This document shows, in pieces, positions 16,979 through 26,463 of a DNA stretch of 64,000 nt. The notes under the pieces were generated by a model, which was not told where the DNA came from, did no database searches, and saw only the letters and a program-made list of their open reading frames with translations. The translations under genes were made by a program, and so were the position numbers. How positions within the stretch are numbered: the first letter of the stretch is position 1; the number at the start of each line of letters is the position of its first letter. The stretch is from Elusimicrobia bacterium GWA2_61_42 (GTDB lineage: Bacteria > Elusimicrobiota > Elusimicrobia > Elusimicrobiales > UBA9959), in contig MGTU01000008.1 of the NCBI GenBank assembly GCA_001799615.1, positions 1 through 64,000 of the forward strand, given 5' to 3'.

Positions 16979-18763
16979 ATGACCGACACAACAACAACAC
17001 CCGCCGCGGGCTTTTACGGCCTGGGCATAGCTCCCAAACTCCTCGAAGCTTTAGACAAACTTAAGTTCAAGGTTCCCACTCCCATACAGCAGAAAGCCAT
17101 CCCCGTGGCCTCTGAAGGCAAGGACATGGTGGGCATAGCCCAGACCGGCACCGGCAAGACCATCGCGTTCGCCATCCCCATGATACAGCAGCTGGCCGCC
17201 AAAGAGGGCAAAGCCCTCGTGCTGGTGCCTACCCGCGAGCTGGCGCAGCAGGTGGCCGAAGTGGTAAAACAATTCGCCCCGATCATGGGCATGCAGACCG
17301 CCGTGATCATAGGCGGCGAAAGCCTGGGCCGCCAGCGGCAGGAGCTGTTCCGCAGGCCGCGCATCATAATCGCCACCCCCGGCCGCATGATAGACCACAT
17401 AGCCCAGCGCAACGTCGTAATGTCCGACGTGCGCGTGCTGGTGCTGGACGAAGCGGACCGGATGTTCGACATGGGGTTCGCGCCCCAGATAAACAAGATC
17501 ATCGCCTGCCTGCCCAAAGAGCGCCAGACCATGCTTTTCTCCGCCACCATGCCGGACGAAATAATGAAACTGGCTTCCGCCCACATGAAGCTGCCTATCC
17601 GCATAGAGGTGGCCCGCTCCGGCACCGTGGCCGACAAAGTGGACCAGGAGCTTTTTATCGTAAGCCGCGGGGACAAACTTCCCCTGCTCACCAAGATCCT
17701 GGATAAATACTGGGGCAGCGTACTTATGTTCGTGCGCACCAAGCATAACGCCAAAAAGCTGGCCAAAGAACTGCGCGATAAAAAGCACAGCGCGGCGGAG
17801 ATCCACTCCAACCGCTCGCTGGCCCAGCGCCGCGAAGCCCTGGAGGGCTTCAAAGCCGGCAAATACCGCATCCTGGTGGCCACGGATATCGCGGCCCGCG
17901 GCATAGACGTGACCGGCATAGAGCTGGTGATAAATTACGACCTGCCAGACGAGGACGAGAACTATATCCACCGCATAGGCCGCACCGGCCGCGCCGGGCA
18001 GCCCGGCCGGGCCATCACCTTCGCCGCCCCGGACCAGGGCCGCGACGTGCGCAACATAGAGCGCCTCATGCGCATGCAGCTGCCGGTCTCGGTACACCCC
18101 GACATCGTGCCGGCCAGCTTCGGCTTCAGCCACAACGGCGGCGGCCAGCACCAGCCCGGCGATAAGCGCCGCCCCGGCACCAGGACCTCTTCCCGGCTTG
18201 GCTCGCCGGCCAGACCTCCGCGCGAAGCCCAGCCCGAAGCCGCGCCCGCGCAGATCTCCCACCTGCCGGAACCCGGCGAAAAGAATTACAACCGTGAACC
18301 GGAGCCCCAGGCGCCGCCCAGGCGCGAACGCCCGGCTCCCTCGCGCGGCAATTTCAGCCGCGGGCCCTCGCGCCCGCAGGCGGGCGGACAGCGGCGCGGC
18401 CAGTCAGGCCCTCCCCGCGAAAGCTCTTTCAACCGCGAACCGCGCGGGGACTCGCGCCCCGGTTACGGCGCCAGGCCCGGCCCCCGCGGACCGCAGAACA
18501 GGCCGGAACGCAGGGACGCGCGCCCGGGTTACGGCGCAAGGCCGGCAGGAGCCCGGCCCGGGCCCAACCGCTACGGGGTAGACCCGGCCAAGCGCAGCAG
18601 GATCGTGAGCCCTTCGCCTTATTTCGAGGAACCTTCGCGCAGGCCTCCGGCCCGCGGCAACAGGACCGACCGGCCCAGGACCGAACAGCCCGGCAAGCCC
18701 GCGGCGGGAAGCTGGTTCTCCCGGTTCCTGAAGAAGAAAAAAGAAGACTACAAGAGCGAATAA
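16979..18763 (+). CDS. DEAD-box RNA helicase, copy 2, with a long Arg/Gly/Pro tail
   Basis: The 594-residue protein has the full DEAD-box core in residues 1-~370 (PTPIQ, AQTGTGKT, PTRELA, DEAD, SAT, ARGIDV, HRIGRTGR) and is about 65% identical by eye to copy 1. The remaining ~220 residues are a low-complexity basic tail rich in Arg, Pro, Gly and Gln, with repeated RPGYGARPG units near residues 497, 515 and similar segments. Such disordered tails bind RNA and can promote condensate formation in other DEAD-box proteins such as RhlE/DeaD types. Likely role: ribosome assembly or cold-adaptive RNA remodelling (inferred). Confidence 0.95.
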   Translation: MTDTTTTPAAGFYGLGIAPKLLEALDKLKFKVPTPIQQKAIPVASEGKDMVGIAQTGTGKTIAFAIPMIQQLAAKEGKALVLVPTRELAQQVAEVVKQFAPIMGMQTAVIIGGESLGRQRQELFRRPRIIIATPGRMIDHIAQRNVVMSDVRVLVLDEADRMFDMGFAPQINKIIACLPKERQTMLFSATMPDEIMKLASAHMKLPIRIEVARSGTVADKVDQELFIVSRGDKLPLLTKILDKYWGSVLMFVRTKHNAKKLAKELRDKKHSAAEIHSNRSLAQRREALEGFKAGKYRILVATDIAARGIDVTGIELVINYDLPDEDENYIHRIGRTGRAGQPGRAITFAAPDQGRDVRNIERLMRMQLPVSVHPDIVPASFGFSHNGGGQHQPGDKRRPGTRTSSRLGSPARPPREAQPEAAPAQISHLPEPGEKNYNREPEPQAPPRRERPAPSRGNFSRGPSRPQAGGQRRGQSGPPRESSFNREPRGDSRPGYGARPGPRGPQNRPERRDARPGYGARPAGARPGPNRYGVDPAKRSRIVSPSPYFEEPSRRPPARGNRTDRPRTEQPGKPAAGSWFSRFLKKKKEDYKSE

Positions 18764-18776
18764 GCGACAGCGCCCG

Positions 18777-18813
18777 AAAAGATCCCCGCGCAGTATGGCG
18801 GGGATCTTTTATT
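18777..18813 (+). terminator. Rho-independent terminator
   Basis: AAAAGATCCCCGC at 18777-18789 pairs with GCGGGGATCTTTT at 18798-18810, downstream of the helicase. Confidence 0.9.
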
Positions 18814-18887
18814 TGCGCCCCTATAAACTCCTGCCGGCACTAACATTCCGCCCGTATTTTTTGTATATTTGCCTAATAGGAGGGGGA

Positions 18888-21260
18888 ATGACCGCTGAAG
18901 CCGAGAATCCTTATGAACGTTTTTTCAATGTCCTGTCGACCATGCTCGGCACGGTCTCCTTCGACGGCTCCTTCAGGGAACTGAACCGCGCCTGGGAGAC
19001 CCAACTGGGCTTCAGCGCCCGGGAAATGGCCGGAAAGCCCTGCCTGGACTTTATCCACCCCGACGACCGCGAACGCGTCGCCGATCACCAGAAAAAGCTC
19101 ATCGCCGGAGAGAAAAAGGAACTCTTCGAAGCCCGCTTCGTCTGCAAGGACGGCAGCTGCAAATGGCTGTATATGCGCTGCACGGCCGACCCTGAAAAAA
19201 ACCTGTTCTACGCCGCCGCTACCGACATCACTGCGCGCAGACTTACCGAAGACGCGCTCCGGGAAAGCGAAACCACCCTGCGCAAGATCCTGGACCGGGC
19301 CCCGATGTCCATGTCCATCGTAAGCATGGACGGGACCATAGAATATATTAACAGCAAGGCCGTGGAGACCTTCGGTTTCCCGCACGAAGAGATCCCGAAT
19401 ATGGACAGGTGGTGGACGCTGGCCTACCCGGATGAAAAATACAGGAAGGAAGTCTCGGCGAGATGGATGGGCCGCGTTCAGAAAGCTCTTGAGGAGAAAA
19501 CCGAGATCAATGGCGGGGAATACCTGGTAACCTGCAGGGACGGCTCGCTCAAGACGGTGTTCATCTTCGGCGTAATAGCCGCCGGCAAGGTCTTCGTGAT
19601 GTTCGACGACATTACGGCCCGGGTGAAGGCGGAGAAGGCCCTGAGGGAGAGCGAGTTTACACTGCGCCGCATCCTGGACCAGGCCCCCATCTCCATAGCC
19701 ATAGCCGACATGGAAGGGAAAATAGAGCACATAAACCGTAAATTCAGCCAGACTTTCGGCTACCGGCACGAGGAGATCCCGACCCTGCAGAGCTGGGCGC
19801 TGAAAGCCTACCCGGAGGAGGCCTACCGCAATAAACTCCTGGCCCATTGGGCGGGACTGATAGAGAAGGCCGGCAGGACCAACGGGGAGATCGAAGGCGG
19901 GGAATACCGCGTGGTCTGCAAAGACGGCACGGCGAAGACGGTCCGGATATACGGCGTCGTCACCGCCGATAACAAAGTGGTTTCACTGCTGGAAGACGTG
20001 ACCGCCCGGGTTGAGACGGAGAAGGGCCTGCGGGAAAGCGAGAGCCGCTACCGCGCCATGGTGGAAACGACCCGCACCGGCTACGTGATCATCAACAAGG
20101 AAGGGCGCGTACTGGACGCCAACACCGAATACGTGCGCCTGACCGGCCACAGGGACCTGAAAGAAGTGCTGGGCAGGAGCGTGCTGGAATGGACCGCGGA
20201 CTACGAGAAGGACAAGAACGCCGCCGCGGTGGCGCAATGCGCCAAAGACGGCTACATCTGGAATTTAGAGGTGGATTACGCCGGAGAATCAGGGCGCATA
20301 ATCCCGGTAGAGGTCAACGCCACGGTCATACAGAAAGACGGCGTGCCGCAGATAATGTCCCTGTGCCGCGACATCACCGAACGGCGCCGAGCGGAGGCGG
20401 AGATAAAAAAACTGAACCAAGAACTGGAAAAGCGCGTCCAGGAGCGCACGGCCCAGCTGACCGCGGCCAACGAAGAACTGGTGGCCGAGATCTCGCAGCG
20501 CCTGCAGGCGGAGCACACCAAGGACAACCTCCAGGAGCAGCTGCTCCAGTCGCAGAAGCTGGAAGCGGTGGGCCGCCTGGCCGGGGGCATAGCCCACGAC
20601 TTCAATAATATCCTTGTTTCCATAAGCGGCTACGCGGAGCTCCTGCTGGACACCATGCCGCCGGGCGCGCCCGCCAGGGCCGACCTGTCGGAGATCCTGC
20701 TGGAGACGGAGAGAGGGGCCGCCCTGACGCGGCAGCTCCTCACCTTCAGCACAAAACAAAAGATCAAGATGGAAGTGCTGGACCTGAACGGCATCGCGAT
20801 CGGCAGCGAAAAAATGCTTAAGCGCCTTATAGGGGCCAACATGCACCTGGAGACCCGGCTTGCCCCCGGGCTCTGGCGCGTAAAGGCCGACCCCGGGCAG
20901 ATCTCCCAGGTGATAATCAACCTGGTGATAAACGCCAGGGACGCCATGCCCGACGGCGGCAGGATAATAATGGAAACGCGCAACGCGGAGGTGGGCCCTG
21001 GGGACGGCAAGATGCGCCTCGCGCCGCCGCCCGGCCAATACGCGGAGCTGTCCGTGACCGACACAGGCTGCGGGATGACCCCCGAAACTCTGGGGCATCT
21101 GTTCGAACCGTTCTACACCACGAAAAAGCCCGGGCAAGGGACCGGCCTGGGGCTTTCCACGGTCTATGGCATAGTCAGCCACTCCGGCGGCGGCATAGCG
21201 CTAGACAGCGGGCCCGGGCGCGGCACCGTGTTCAGGATCTATTTCCCGCGCGCTGATTAG
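18888..21260 (+). CDS. Four-PAS sensor histidine kinase (soluble)
   Basis: AGGAGGGGG precedes ATG 18888, so this start is preferred over in-frame upstream codons. The 790-residue protein has four PAS domains (about 10-125, 130-265, 270-400, 405-525; the second and third are near-duplicates), a coiled coil (EELVAEISQRLQAEH), a HisKA domain with the phospho-accepting His in GGIAHDFNNIL, and an HATPase_c domain with NLVINARDAMPDGG, DTGCGM and GTGLGLSTV. No transmembrane helix or C-terminal receiver is present, so it senses a cytoplasmic signal and must use a separate response regulator, which is not adjacent. The signal is unknown. Confidence 0.9.
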   Translation: MTAEAENPYERFFNVLSTMLGTVSFDGSFRELNRAWETQLGFSAREMAGKPCLDFIHPDDRERVADHQKKLIAGEKKELFEARFVCKDGSCKWLYMRCTADPEKNLFYAAATDITARRLTEDALRESETTLRKILDRAPMSMSIVSMDGTIEYINSKAVETFGFPHEEIPNMDRWWTLAYPDEKYRKEVSARWMGRVQKALEEKTEINGGEYLVTCRDGSLKTVFIFGVIAAGKVFVMFDDITARVKAEKALRESEFTLRRILDQAPISIAIADMEGKIEHINRKFSQTFGYRHEEIPTLQSWALKAYPEEAYRNKLLAHWAGLIEKAGRTNGEIEGGEYRVVCKDGTAKTVRIYGVVTADNKVVSLLEDVTARVETEKGLRESESRYRAMVETTRTGYVIINKEGRVLDANTEYVRLTGHRDLKEVLGRSVLEWTADYEKDKNAAAVAQCAKDGYIWNLEVDYAGESGRIIPVEVNATVIQKDGVPQIMSLCRDITERRRAEAEIKKLNQELEKRVQERTAQLTAANEELVAEISQRLQAEHTKDNLQEQLLQSQKLEAVGRLAGGIAHDFNNILVSISGYAELLLDTMPPGAPARADLSEILLETERGAALTRQLLTFSTKQKIKMEVLDLNGIAIGSEKMLKRLIGANMHLETRLAPGLWRVKADPGQISQVIINLVINARDAMPDGGRIIMETRNAEVGPGDGKMRLAPPPGQYAELSVTDTGCGMTPETLGHLFEPFYTTKKPGQGTGLGLSTVYGIVSHSGGGIALDSGPGRGTVFRIYFPRAD

Positions 21261-21274
21261 ACCGTTAAACGATC

Positions 21275-21299
21275 CCCGGCCGCTAATGCCGGGCATTTT
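21275..21299. terminator. Weak terminator hairpin
   Basis: CCCGGC at 21275-21280 pairs with GCCGGG at 21288-21293, followed by CATTTTCC, between the convergent kinase and GYF-like genes. Confidence 0.45.
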
Positions 21300-21305
21300 C
21301 CTTAA

Positions 21306-22580
21306 TTAAAAAACCGCAAGTGTTTTGGGCTTAGGCCTGGCGATCGGCACCCGGCCGGCCGCTTTTTGCAGCACCCGGCGCGAACCGCTGTTGAGGGGGA
21401 CCACGTCCTTGTTCGGGATATCCGCGGAAAAATAATAGTACACCGGGCCCAAGCCGCGGGACCGGGGGGCCTCGGCCACAACGCGCGGCAGCCCGTCCGG
21501 ACCGGCCTCCTCGGCCCACGACAGGGCGGCGGGGTTCGCGCCGCGCGCGGCGGCATCGCGCATTATCGCGCTTTCCAGGGGCGAGCCCGGCAAACCGAAA
21601 GTTTTCACGAACAGAACAGGATCCGGCCTGGGCGCCGCCGGCTCCGCTTTAGCCCTCCTGTCCGGAAACGAGAAATTTACCTGGTGAGCGCCCTGAACGA
21701 TTACCCATTGCGCGGCGCGGTAAAGGCCTATGAATGCCGCCCCGGCCACGAGAACGGTGAGTATAACCGTACGGGCCGGGTGGGCGGCCGCGCGGGCGGC
21801 GGCGGGAACACCGGGAGCATGCTTCAGTTCGTCCCTTAGACCTGAGACGTCCTGGTCCAGCTGTGAGAGCTTTTCCAGCAGCGCCCGTTGTAAATTATTT
21901 TCCTCTTCTATGGCTGTTTCAGTCCGGGCTACGCGTTCAGAGAGCGGGGCCAGGTCTGAGTGAATCGAGGCGTCCTGCTTATCTACGGCCTCCTTGAGCT
22001 GCTCCAGCGCGTTTTCAGCCAGGTCGAGCTTGGCGCTCAGCGGCTCCATGGAAACCGCGGCGGGCCGCACACGCACGTCCGCGGCTATCTCCTCTATTTC
22101 GCGTTCCGCCTGGTCGAGTTTGCGGTTCAGCGGTTCGAGTTCGGAATGGATACGGGATTCCTGCAGCGCCACGCTGTCGCGCAGCTCGCCCAATTTTTTT
22201 TCTATCGCCCCCAGGTTCGTATTCAGCGGCTCTATGGCGCCGGTGCCGGCCTTGGCGGCGGGGGCGCGCAGCAGCTGGTCCAGCTTGCTGTTGATCTGCG
22301 CTATAACAGCAGCGTCCTCCGGCGCGGCAGCGGGGGCAGAGACCAAGACGGGCTCTTCGGTAAGGCGGGGCGGCTGCCGGGCAGCCTTCGGGTAGTCGGG
22401 GAAAAAGCAGGCGGCCAATTCGGGAAAAGATACGGCCCTTTTCCATTGGCGGTCCCCGGCGTTGTGCCCCGCATCCTCCGGGCAGGCCCAGGTAGTCACT
22501 GAAAACCCTTTGATCCCGGCCAGTTTTTCCGGCTCGAGCGGGCCGAAGATATCGCTGTTAATGGAGATCCAGTATCGCAT
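21306..22580 (-). CDS. Single-pass membrane protein with a GYF_2-like N-terminus and coiled coils
   Basis: ATG 22580 follows a GGGAGGGGAG ribosome-binding site; upstream in-frame codons lack one. The 424-residue protein opens with MRYWISINSDIFGPLEPEKL, resembling the GYF_2/DUF4339 display domain, then Trp-containing segments to residue ~65. A long region (about 100-260) repeats 'PL..KLDQAE..IEEI' units with coiled-coil heptads, followed by one transmembrane helix (TVILTVLVAGAAFIGLY) and a ~110-residue C-terminal domain. It may be a scaffold or tether at the inner membrane; no function is assigned. The central repeats have a ~35-residue period. Confidence 0.65.
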   Translation of the reverse strand: MRYWISINSDIFGPLEPEKLAGIKGFSVTTWACPEDAGHNAGDRQWKRAVSFPELAACFFPDYPKAARQPPRLTEEPVLVSAPAAAPEDAAVIAQINSKLDQLLRAPAAKAGTGAIEPLNTNLGAIEKKLGELRDSVALQESRIHSELEPLNRKLDQAEREIEEIAADVRVRPAAVSMEPLSAKLDLAENALEQLKEAVDKQDASIHSDLAPLSERVARTETAIEEENNLQRALLEKLSQLDQDVSGLRDELKHAPGVPAAARAAAHPARTVILTVLVAGAAFIGLYRAAQWVIVQGAHQVNFSFPDRRAKAEPAAPRPDPVLFVKTFGLPGSPLESAIMRDAAARGANPAALSWAEEAGPDGLPRVVAEAPRSRGLGPVYYYFSADIPNKDVVPLNSGSRRVLQKAAGRVPIARPKPKTLAVF

Positions 22581-22610
22581 AGTCGCTCCCCTCCCAACCC
22601 GTATAACACA

Positions 22611-22640
22611 AAAAAACTCCGCGCTTGTCAACAGCGCGGA
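22611..22640 (-). terminator. Terminator of the Mpv17-like gene
   Basis: On the minus strand a 7-bp GC-rich stem (22618-22624 with 22634-22640) is followed by seven T. Confidence 0.65.
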
Positions 22641-22669
22641 AGAGGCCGACCGCGGGGAGGAGCCCGGAG

Positions 22670-23191
22670 CTATTTGCGGTTATACCAGCCGAGGAGGAGG
22701 CCGAGGGCCAGCGACCAGACCGCGGCCAGGCCTATGCGGAGGTCGGGTGGCAGCAGGAAGGTGACGGTGTGAGCCGGCACCCAGAACCAGAGCAGCGACA
22801 GCAGCCCCTTGTCCAGGTTGGCCCAGTTAGGCGCGCCGTCTATCGTATTGTCTATGAGGCGGTGCACTATCACCAGGAACGGCCCGAACTGCAGGTTCAT
22901 CGCGAGAGAGACGGCGAAAGCTTTGCCGGGCGCGCCCAGCTCCGGCACCAGGCCATGACTTACGAGCCCGTCCACAAAGGCTACAAAACCGGTAAAAGCG
23001 TATTTGATACAGACGGCCAGCGCTGCCCAGCCCAGCATCCGGAGCAATGTGCCCCGCAGGCCGAAAGGAGAGAAGAAGCGCCGCGCGCCCAGCCACTTGG
23101 ACGCGGCTTCGCCCAGGGTCCCCAGCACGGCGAACTGCGCCATGGCGGTGGTTATAGGATAAGCCTTAACAAGTTGTATGTACCAGTCCAT
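22670..23191 (-). CDS. Mpv17/PMP22-like integral membrane protein
   Basis: The 173-residue protein has four predicted helices. Its N-terminus (WYIQLVKAYPITTAMAQFAVLGTLGE) matches the Mpv17 opening 'Y...L..YP..T....G....GD', and its C-terminus (LSLLWFWVPAHTVTFLLPPDLRIGLAAVWSLALGLLLGW) matches the family's 'WP..Q..NF..VP...R......W...LS' block. Mpv17/PMP22 proteins are best known from mitochondria and peroxisomes, where they form channels or affect nucleotide pools; bacterial members are uncommon. Similarity here is judged by eye. A GATAAT box ends 6 nt before ATG 23191, so the message is probably leaderless. Confidence 0.6.
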   Translation of the reverse strand: MDWYIQLVKAYPITTAMAQFAVLGTLGEAASKWLGARRFFSPFGLRGTLLRMLGWAALAVCIKYAFTGFVAFVDGLVSHGLVPELGAPGKAFAVSLAMNLQFGPFLVIVHRLIDNTIDGAPNWANLDKGLLSLLWFWVPAHTVTFLLPPDLRIGLAAVWSLALGLLLGWYNRK

Positions 23192-23197
23192 ATAACT

Positions 23198-23203
23198 ATT
23201 ATC
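23198..23203 (-). promoter_or_regulatory. Candidate -10 box (leaderless), minus strand
   Basis: GATAAT on the minus strand ends 6 nt before ATG 23191, with no Shine-Dalgarno sequence. Confidence 0.6.
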
Positions 23204-23250
23204 GCAATTTTAAACCGCTGCCTGAAGCCCTGCCGCGGCGCTTATAGTAT

Positions 23251-23284
23251 AAAAAGCCGCGGGTCCCGGCAAGGAACCCGCGGC
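23251..23284 (-). terminator. Terminator of the WrbA-like gene
   Basis: A 9-bp stem (GCCGCGGGT 23256-23264 with ACCCGCGGC 23276-23284) is followed on the minus strand by TTTTT. Confidence 0.85.
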
Positions 23285-23298
23285 CTGTCAGCTTTTTC

Positions 23299-23922
23299 CT
23301 ACCCTAGCTTTATTCCCGCAAGCCGCTCCGCCAGCTGGGCCACGTATTTGCCCTGGAACCTGGCCCCGTCCAGTTCGTTCTTGCTGGGCAGTCTCTCGCC
23401 CTGGCCGCCGGCTATGGTAGAAGCGCCGTAGGGGGAACCGCCCGTGATCTCGCCTATGCCCATCTGCCCCTGGAAGGCGTAGGGCAGCCCGGCTATGACC
23501 ATGCCGTGGTGCAGCAGGTTGGTGTGGAAAGTAAGAATGGTGGACTCCTGACCGCCGTGCTGGGTGGCGGAGGAAGCGATGACGCCGCCGACCTTGCCGA
23601 CCAGGGCCCCCTTGGCCCACAGCCCGCCGGTAGAATCCAGGAACTGCCGCATCTGGCCGCACATGTTGCCAAAGCGGGTGGGCGTGCCGAAAATTATGCC
23701 GTCGGCCGCCGCCAGGTCTTCCGGAGCGCAGACGGGCACCGCGGCCTGCGCTTTCTGCGCGTTGAGCGCGCCCATTTTACCCAGCACTTCCTCCGACAAC
23801 GTCTCCGGCACGCGTTTGATTACTACTTCCGCGCCCTTCACGCTTTTGGCGCCTTCGGCAGCGGCCTTGGCCATTTCGTAAATATGGCCGTACATGGAAT
23901 AATAAACGACGAGTATTTTCAT
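23299..23922 (-). CDS. wrbA: NAD(P)H:quinone oxidoreductase WrbA
   Basis: ATG 23922 is chosen: AGGAG lies upstream and [13 protein letters not shown] is the canonical flavodoxin-like start. The 207-residue length is typical of WrbA. Diagnostic blocks are [36 protein letters not shown] and the terminal [15 protein letters not shown]. Family knowledge: an FMN-dependent tetramer that reduces quinones by two electrons and protects against redox stress. It is a single-gene unit on the minus strand with its own terminator, divergent from oligoendopeptidase F. Confidence 0.93.
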   Translation of the reverse strand: MKILVVYYSMYGHIYEMAKAAAEGAKSVKGAEVVIKRVPETLSEEVLGKMGALNAQKAQAAVPVCAPEDLAAADGIIFGTPTRFGNMCGQMRQFLDSTGGLWAKGALVGKVGGVIASSATQHGGQESTILTFHTNLLHHGMVIAGLPYAFQGQMGIGEITGGSPYGASTIAGGQGERLPSKNELDGARFQGKYVAQLAERLAGIKLG

Positions 23923-24000
23923 GGTTTTCTCCTTGAATGTAAAAAACGGACCCTCCAACAGAAGAATCCTATATCTTTAGCCCCATGCGGTCAAGATTTG

Positions 24001-24006
24001 TATAAT
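24001..24006 (+). promoter_or_regulatory. -10 box of the oligoendopeptidase operon
   Basis: Perfect TATAAT. Here, unlike at several single genes in the window, a ~28-nt leader with AGGAGAGGGG follows, so ordinary SD initiation coexists with leaderless starts. Confidence 0.6.
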
Positions 24007-24040
24007 TTTACACGGAGCACACTTCAGGAGAGGGGAAACT

Positions 24041-25861
24041 ATGGCAAACAAACAACAGGGCGTGCAGTGGGACCTTACAAGTTATTTCCCGGCCTTCAAC
24101 GGCCCGGAGATGATAAAATTTAAAAAAAAGCTGGCCGCCGACATCGCGGCCCTCCAAAAAAAAGCCTCCAAACTGGCCCCGCTCTCGCCCAAGACGGCCG
24201 CGGCCTGGGAAACCCTGCTGCTGGCCGCCGAAGACGCGGAAATGCGCCTCGGCCACATCAGTTCCTACGTCGGCTGCCTTGAAGCCGCCCACGCCGACAA
24301 GGATGAATACGCCGCCGAAAGCGCCAAACTTTCCTCGCTGCTCGCCGAATACTCCAAGTTCGGCGTAGACATGCTGCGCGCTTTCAAAGAAGTGCCGGAA
24401 AAAGTCTTTGCCGCGTTCCTAAAGCGGCCGAAGCTTAAAGGGACGGAGCATTCGCTTAAGCGCACGCGGGAGTCGGCTAAGCGCACCATGACTCCGGCGG
24501 AAGAGAAACTGGCCGCGGACCTGGGCGTGGACGGCTTCCAGTCCTGGGAACGGCTCTACAACAAGATCTCCGGCAAGCTCGAATTCGACATGCAGTGGCC
24601 CGACGGCCGAAAGGAGCGCCTGCCGATCTCCCGCTGGCGCGCGCTGATGTCCGACACCGACCGCCGCACGGGCCGCGCCGCCTTCGAGGGCGGCAACAAG
24701 GCCTGGGCAAGCATTGAAGACTCCTGCGCCGCCGCCCTGAACGCGCTGGCGGGGACCCGCCATACGCTTTACCGCCACCGCGGCGTGAACCATTTCCTCG
24801 ACCAGGCTTTGTTCGGGGCCGGCATCAAGCGCTCCACGCTGGACGCCATGTACGCCGCCGTGAACAGGAACCTGGAGCCGGTGCGCGAGATACTGCGGGT
24901 GAAAGCCGCGGCCCTGGGCAAGAAAGGCATAGCCTTCTTCGAGCGCGAGGCCCCGCTGCCGCTCAAGGATTCCGGGACCTATACCTGGGAGCAAGGCTCC
25001 GCCAAAGTGGAAGGCGCTTTCAGCCGGGTGTACCCCGCGCTCGGACGCTACTACAAGGACTTCCTGGCGAAAAAGCATCTTGAGAGCGAAGCCCGCCGCG
25101 GCAAGCGCCCCGGCGCCTTCTGCACGGGCTCGCATTTGATCAACGAGGGCCGGGTTTACATGACCTTCAACGGCACGCTGGGCGACGTGAACACGCTGGC
25201 GCACGAGATGGGCCACGCCTGGCACGGCCACCTGATGAAGGACCTGCGCCCCTGGGCCAGCGAATATCCCATGACGCTGGCGGAGACCGCCTCCATCTTC
25301 GGCGAGCACCTGCTTTCCGAAGGCATACAGAGCGACCCCGCCATCAGCGAGGCGCAGAAACTGATACTGCTCGACGAATACCTGACCGGCGCGGCCGTGA
25401 CCATCCTGGACATCACCGTCCGCTTCGAGTTCGAGAAGGCCTTCTACGAGGAACGGCAGAAGGGAGAAGTTTCCGTAGCCCGGCTCAAGGAATTAATGAC
25501 CGCCGCGCAGCAGCGGATCTTCGGCGACGCGCTGGAACCGGGCGGAGAGGATTCCTTGTTCTGGGCGTCCAAACTGCATTTCTACATAGCCGGGGTTTCC
25601 TTCTATAACTTCCCGTACACCTTCGGCTTCCTGATGGCGGCCACGCTGTTCCGCAAGTTCAAGGCAGAAGGCCCCGCCTTCCTGCCCAAGTACGAAGCCT
25701 TCCTGCGGCTGACCGGCTCGGACACGGCGGAAGCGGTGGCAAAGCGCAGCCTCGGCGCGAACCTCGGCGACCCGGCCTTCTGGGAAACCGCGATAAAAGG
25801 CCTGGCCGAACCGCTGGCCCGCTACAAGGCGCTGCTCGAGGCCAATAAGGTCAAGGCATGA
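24041..25861 (+). CDS. pepF: Oligoendopeptidase F (M3 family)
   Basis: The 606-residue protein has the M3B architecture: an N-terminal helical domain (YFPAFNGPEM, DLAALQKKASKLAPL-type helices) and the zinc motif HEMGHAWHG near residue 388, with the third ligand Glu in LAETASIFGEHLL. It hydrolyses oligopeptides of about 7-17 residues in the cytoplasm, completing breakdown of peptides released by the secreted M28 and M14 enzymes. AGGAG precedes the ATG. Its stop overlaps the start of the next gene (ATGA), so at least three genes are translationally coupled. Confidence 0.93.
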   Translation: MANKQQGVQWDLTSYFPAFNGPEMIKFKKKLAADIAALQKKASKLAPLSPKTAAAWETLLLAAEDAEMRLGHISSYVGCLEAAHADKDEYAAESAKLSSLLAEYSKFGVDMLRAFKEVPEKVFAAFLKRPKLKGTEHSLKRTRESAKRTMTPAEEKLAADLGVDGFQSWERLYNKISGKLEFDMQWPDGRKERLPISRWRALMSDTDRRTGRAAFEGGNKAWASIEDSCAAALNALAGTRHTLYRHRGVNHFLDQALFGAGIKRSTLDAMYAAVNRNLEPVREILRVKAAALGKKGIAFFEREAPLPLKDSGTYTWEQGSAKVEGAFSRVYPALGRYYKDFLAKKHLESEARRGKRPGAFCTGSHLINEGRVYMTFNGTLGDVNTLAHEMGHAWHGHLMKDLRPWASEYPMTLAETASIFGEHLLSEGIQSDPAISEAQKLILLDEYLTGAAVTILDITVRFEFEKAFYEERQKGEVSVARLKELMTAAQQRIFGDALEPGGEDSLFWASKLHFYIAGVSFYNFPYTFGFLMAATLFRKFKAEGPAFLPKYEAFLRLTGSDTAEAVAKRSLGANLGDPAFWETAIKGLAEPLARYKALLEANKVKA

Positions 25862-26463
25862 AATTCAAACTGCCGCATTTCCTGCTGGCGCTGTACGCAG
25901 TCCACTTCACGGTGTTCGGCCTGAGCCCGTACAGCCGCGAAGTCTGGGTAGCGGAGAACATCCCCATGCTGATCATAGTGCTGGGCCTGGCCGGCACCTA
26001 CCGCAGGTTCGCCTTCTCCAACACGTCCTACCTGATGATGAGCGTGCTGGTGTTCCTGCACACGCTGGGGGGGCATTATACCTTCGAGCGGGTGCCGTTC
26101 GGCTTCATAACGGACCTGTTCGGCTTCACGCGCAACCACTTCGACCGCATCGCCCACTTCTCGGTGGGGTTCTACGCCTACCCGATAGCCGAATACATCT
26201 ACCGCAAAGGGCTTACGGCCTCCAAAGGCCTGCTGGCTTTTACCGGGATCACGGCCATCTTCACGGTAGCCGCGGTTTACGAGATCATAGAGTGGTGGTA
26301 CGCCGCCTCGGCAGACCCCGCGGCCGGCCTGGCCTTCCTGGGCAGCCAGGGAGACCTGTGGGACGCCCAGAAGGACATGCTGTCCGACGGGCTGGGCTCG
26401 ATCTGCGCCTCGCTGTTCTTCCTGTTCCATTATCCTGTCAGCAAAACGGAGACCTCGCTATGA
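25858..26463 (+). CDS. DUF2238 (YjdF-like) integral membrane protein
   Basis: The 201-residue protein has about six helices and DUF2238 landmarks: YTFERVPFGF near residue 78, HFDRIAHFSVGFYAYPIAEY, AVYEIIEWWYA and LGSQGDLWDAQKDMLSDGLG. The conserved Asp/His/Glu residues in the membrane suggest an enzyme or transporter, but no function is established. It overlaps the peptidase stop codon by 4 nt and the next GNAT gene in the same way. Confidence 0.85.
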   Translation: MKFKLPHFLLALYAVHFTVFGLSPYSREVWVAENIPMLIIVLGLAGTYRRFAFSNTSYLMMSVLVFLHTLGGHYTFERVPFGFITDLFGFTRNHFDRIAHFSVGFYAYPIAEYIYRKGLTASKGLLAFTGITAIFTVAAVYEIIEWWYAASADPAAGLAFLGSQGDLWDAQKDMLSDGLGSICASLFFLFHYPVSKTETSL

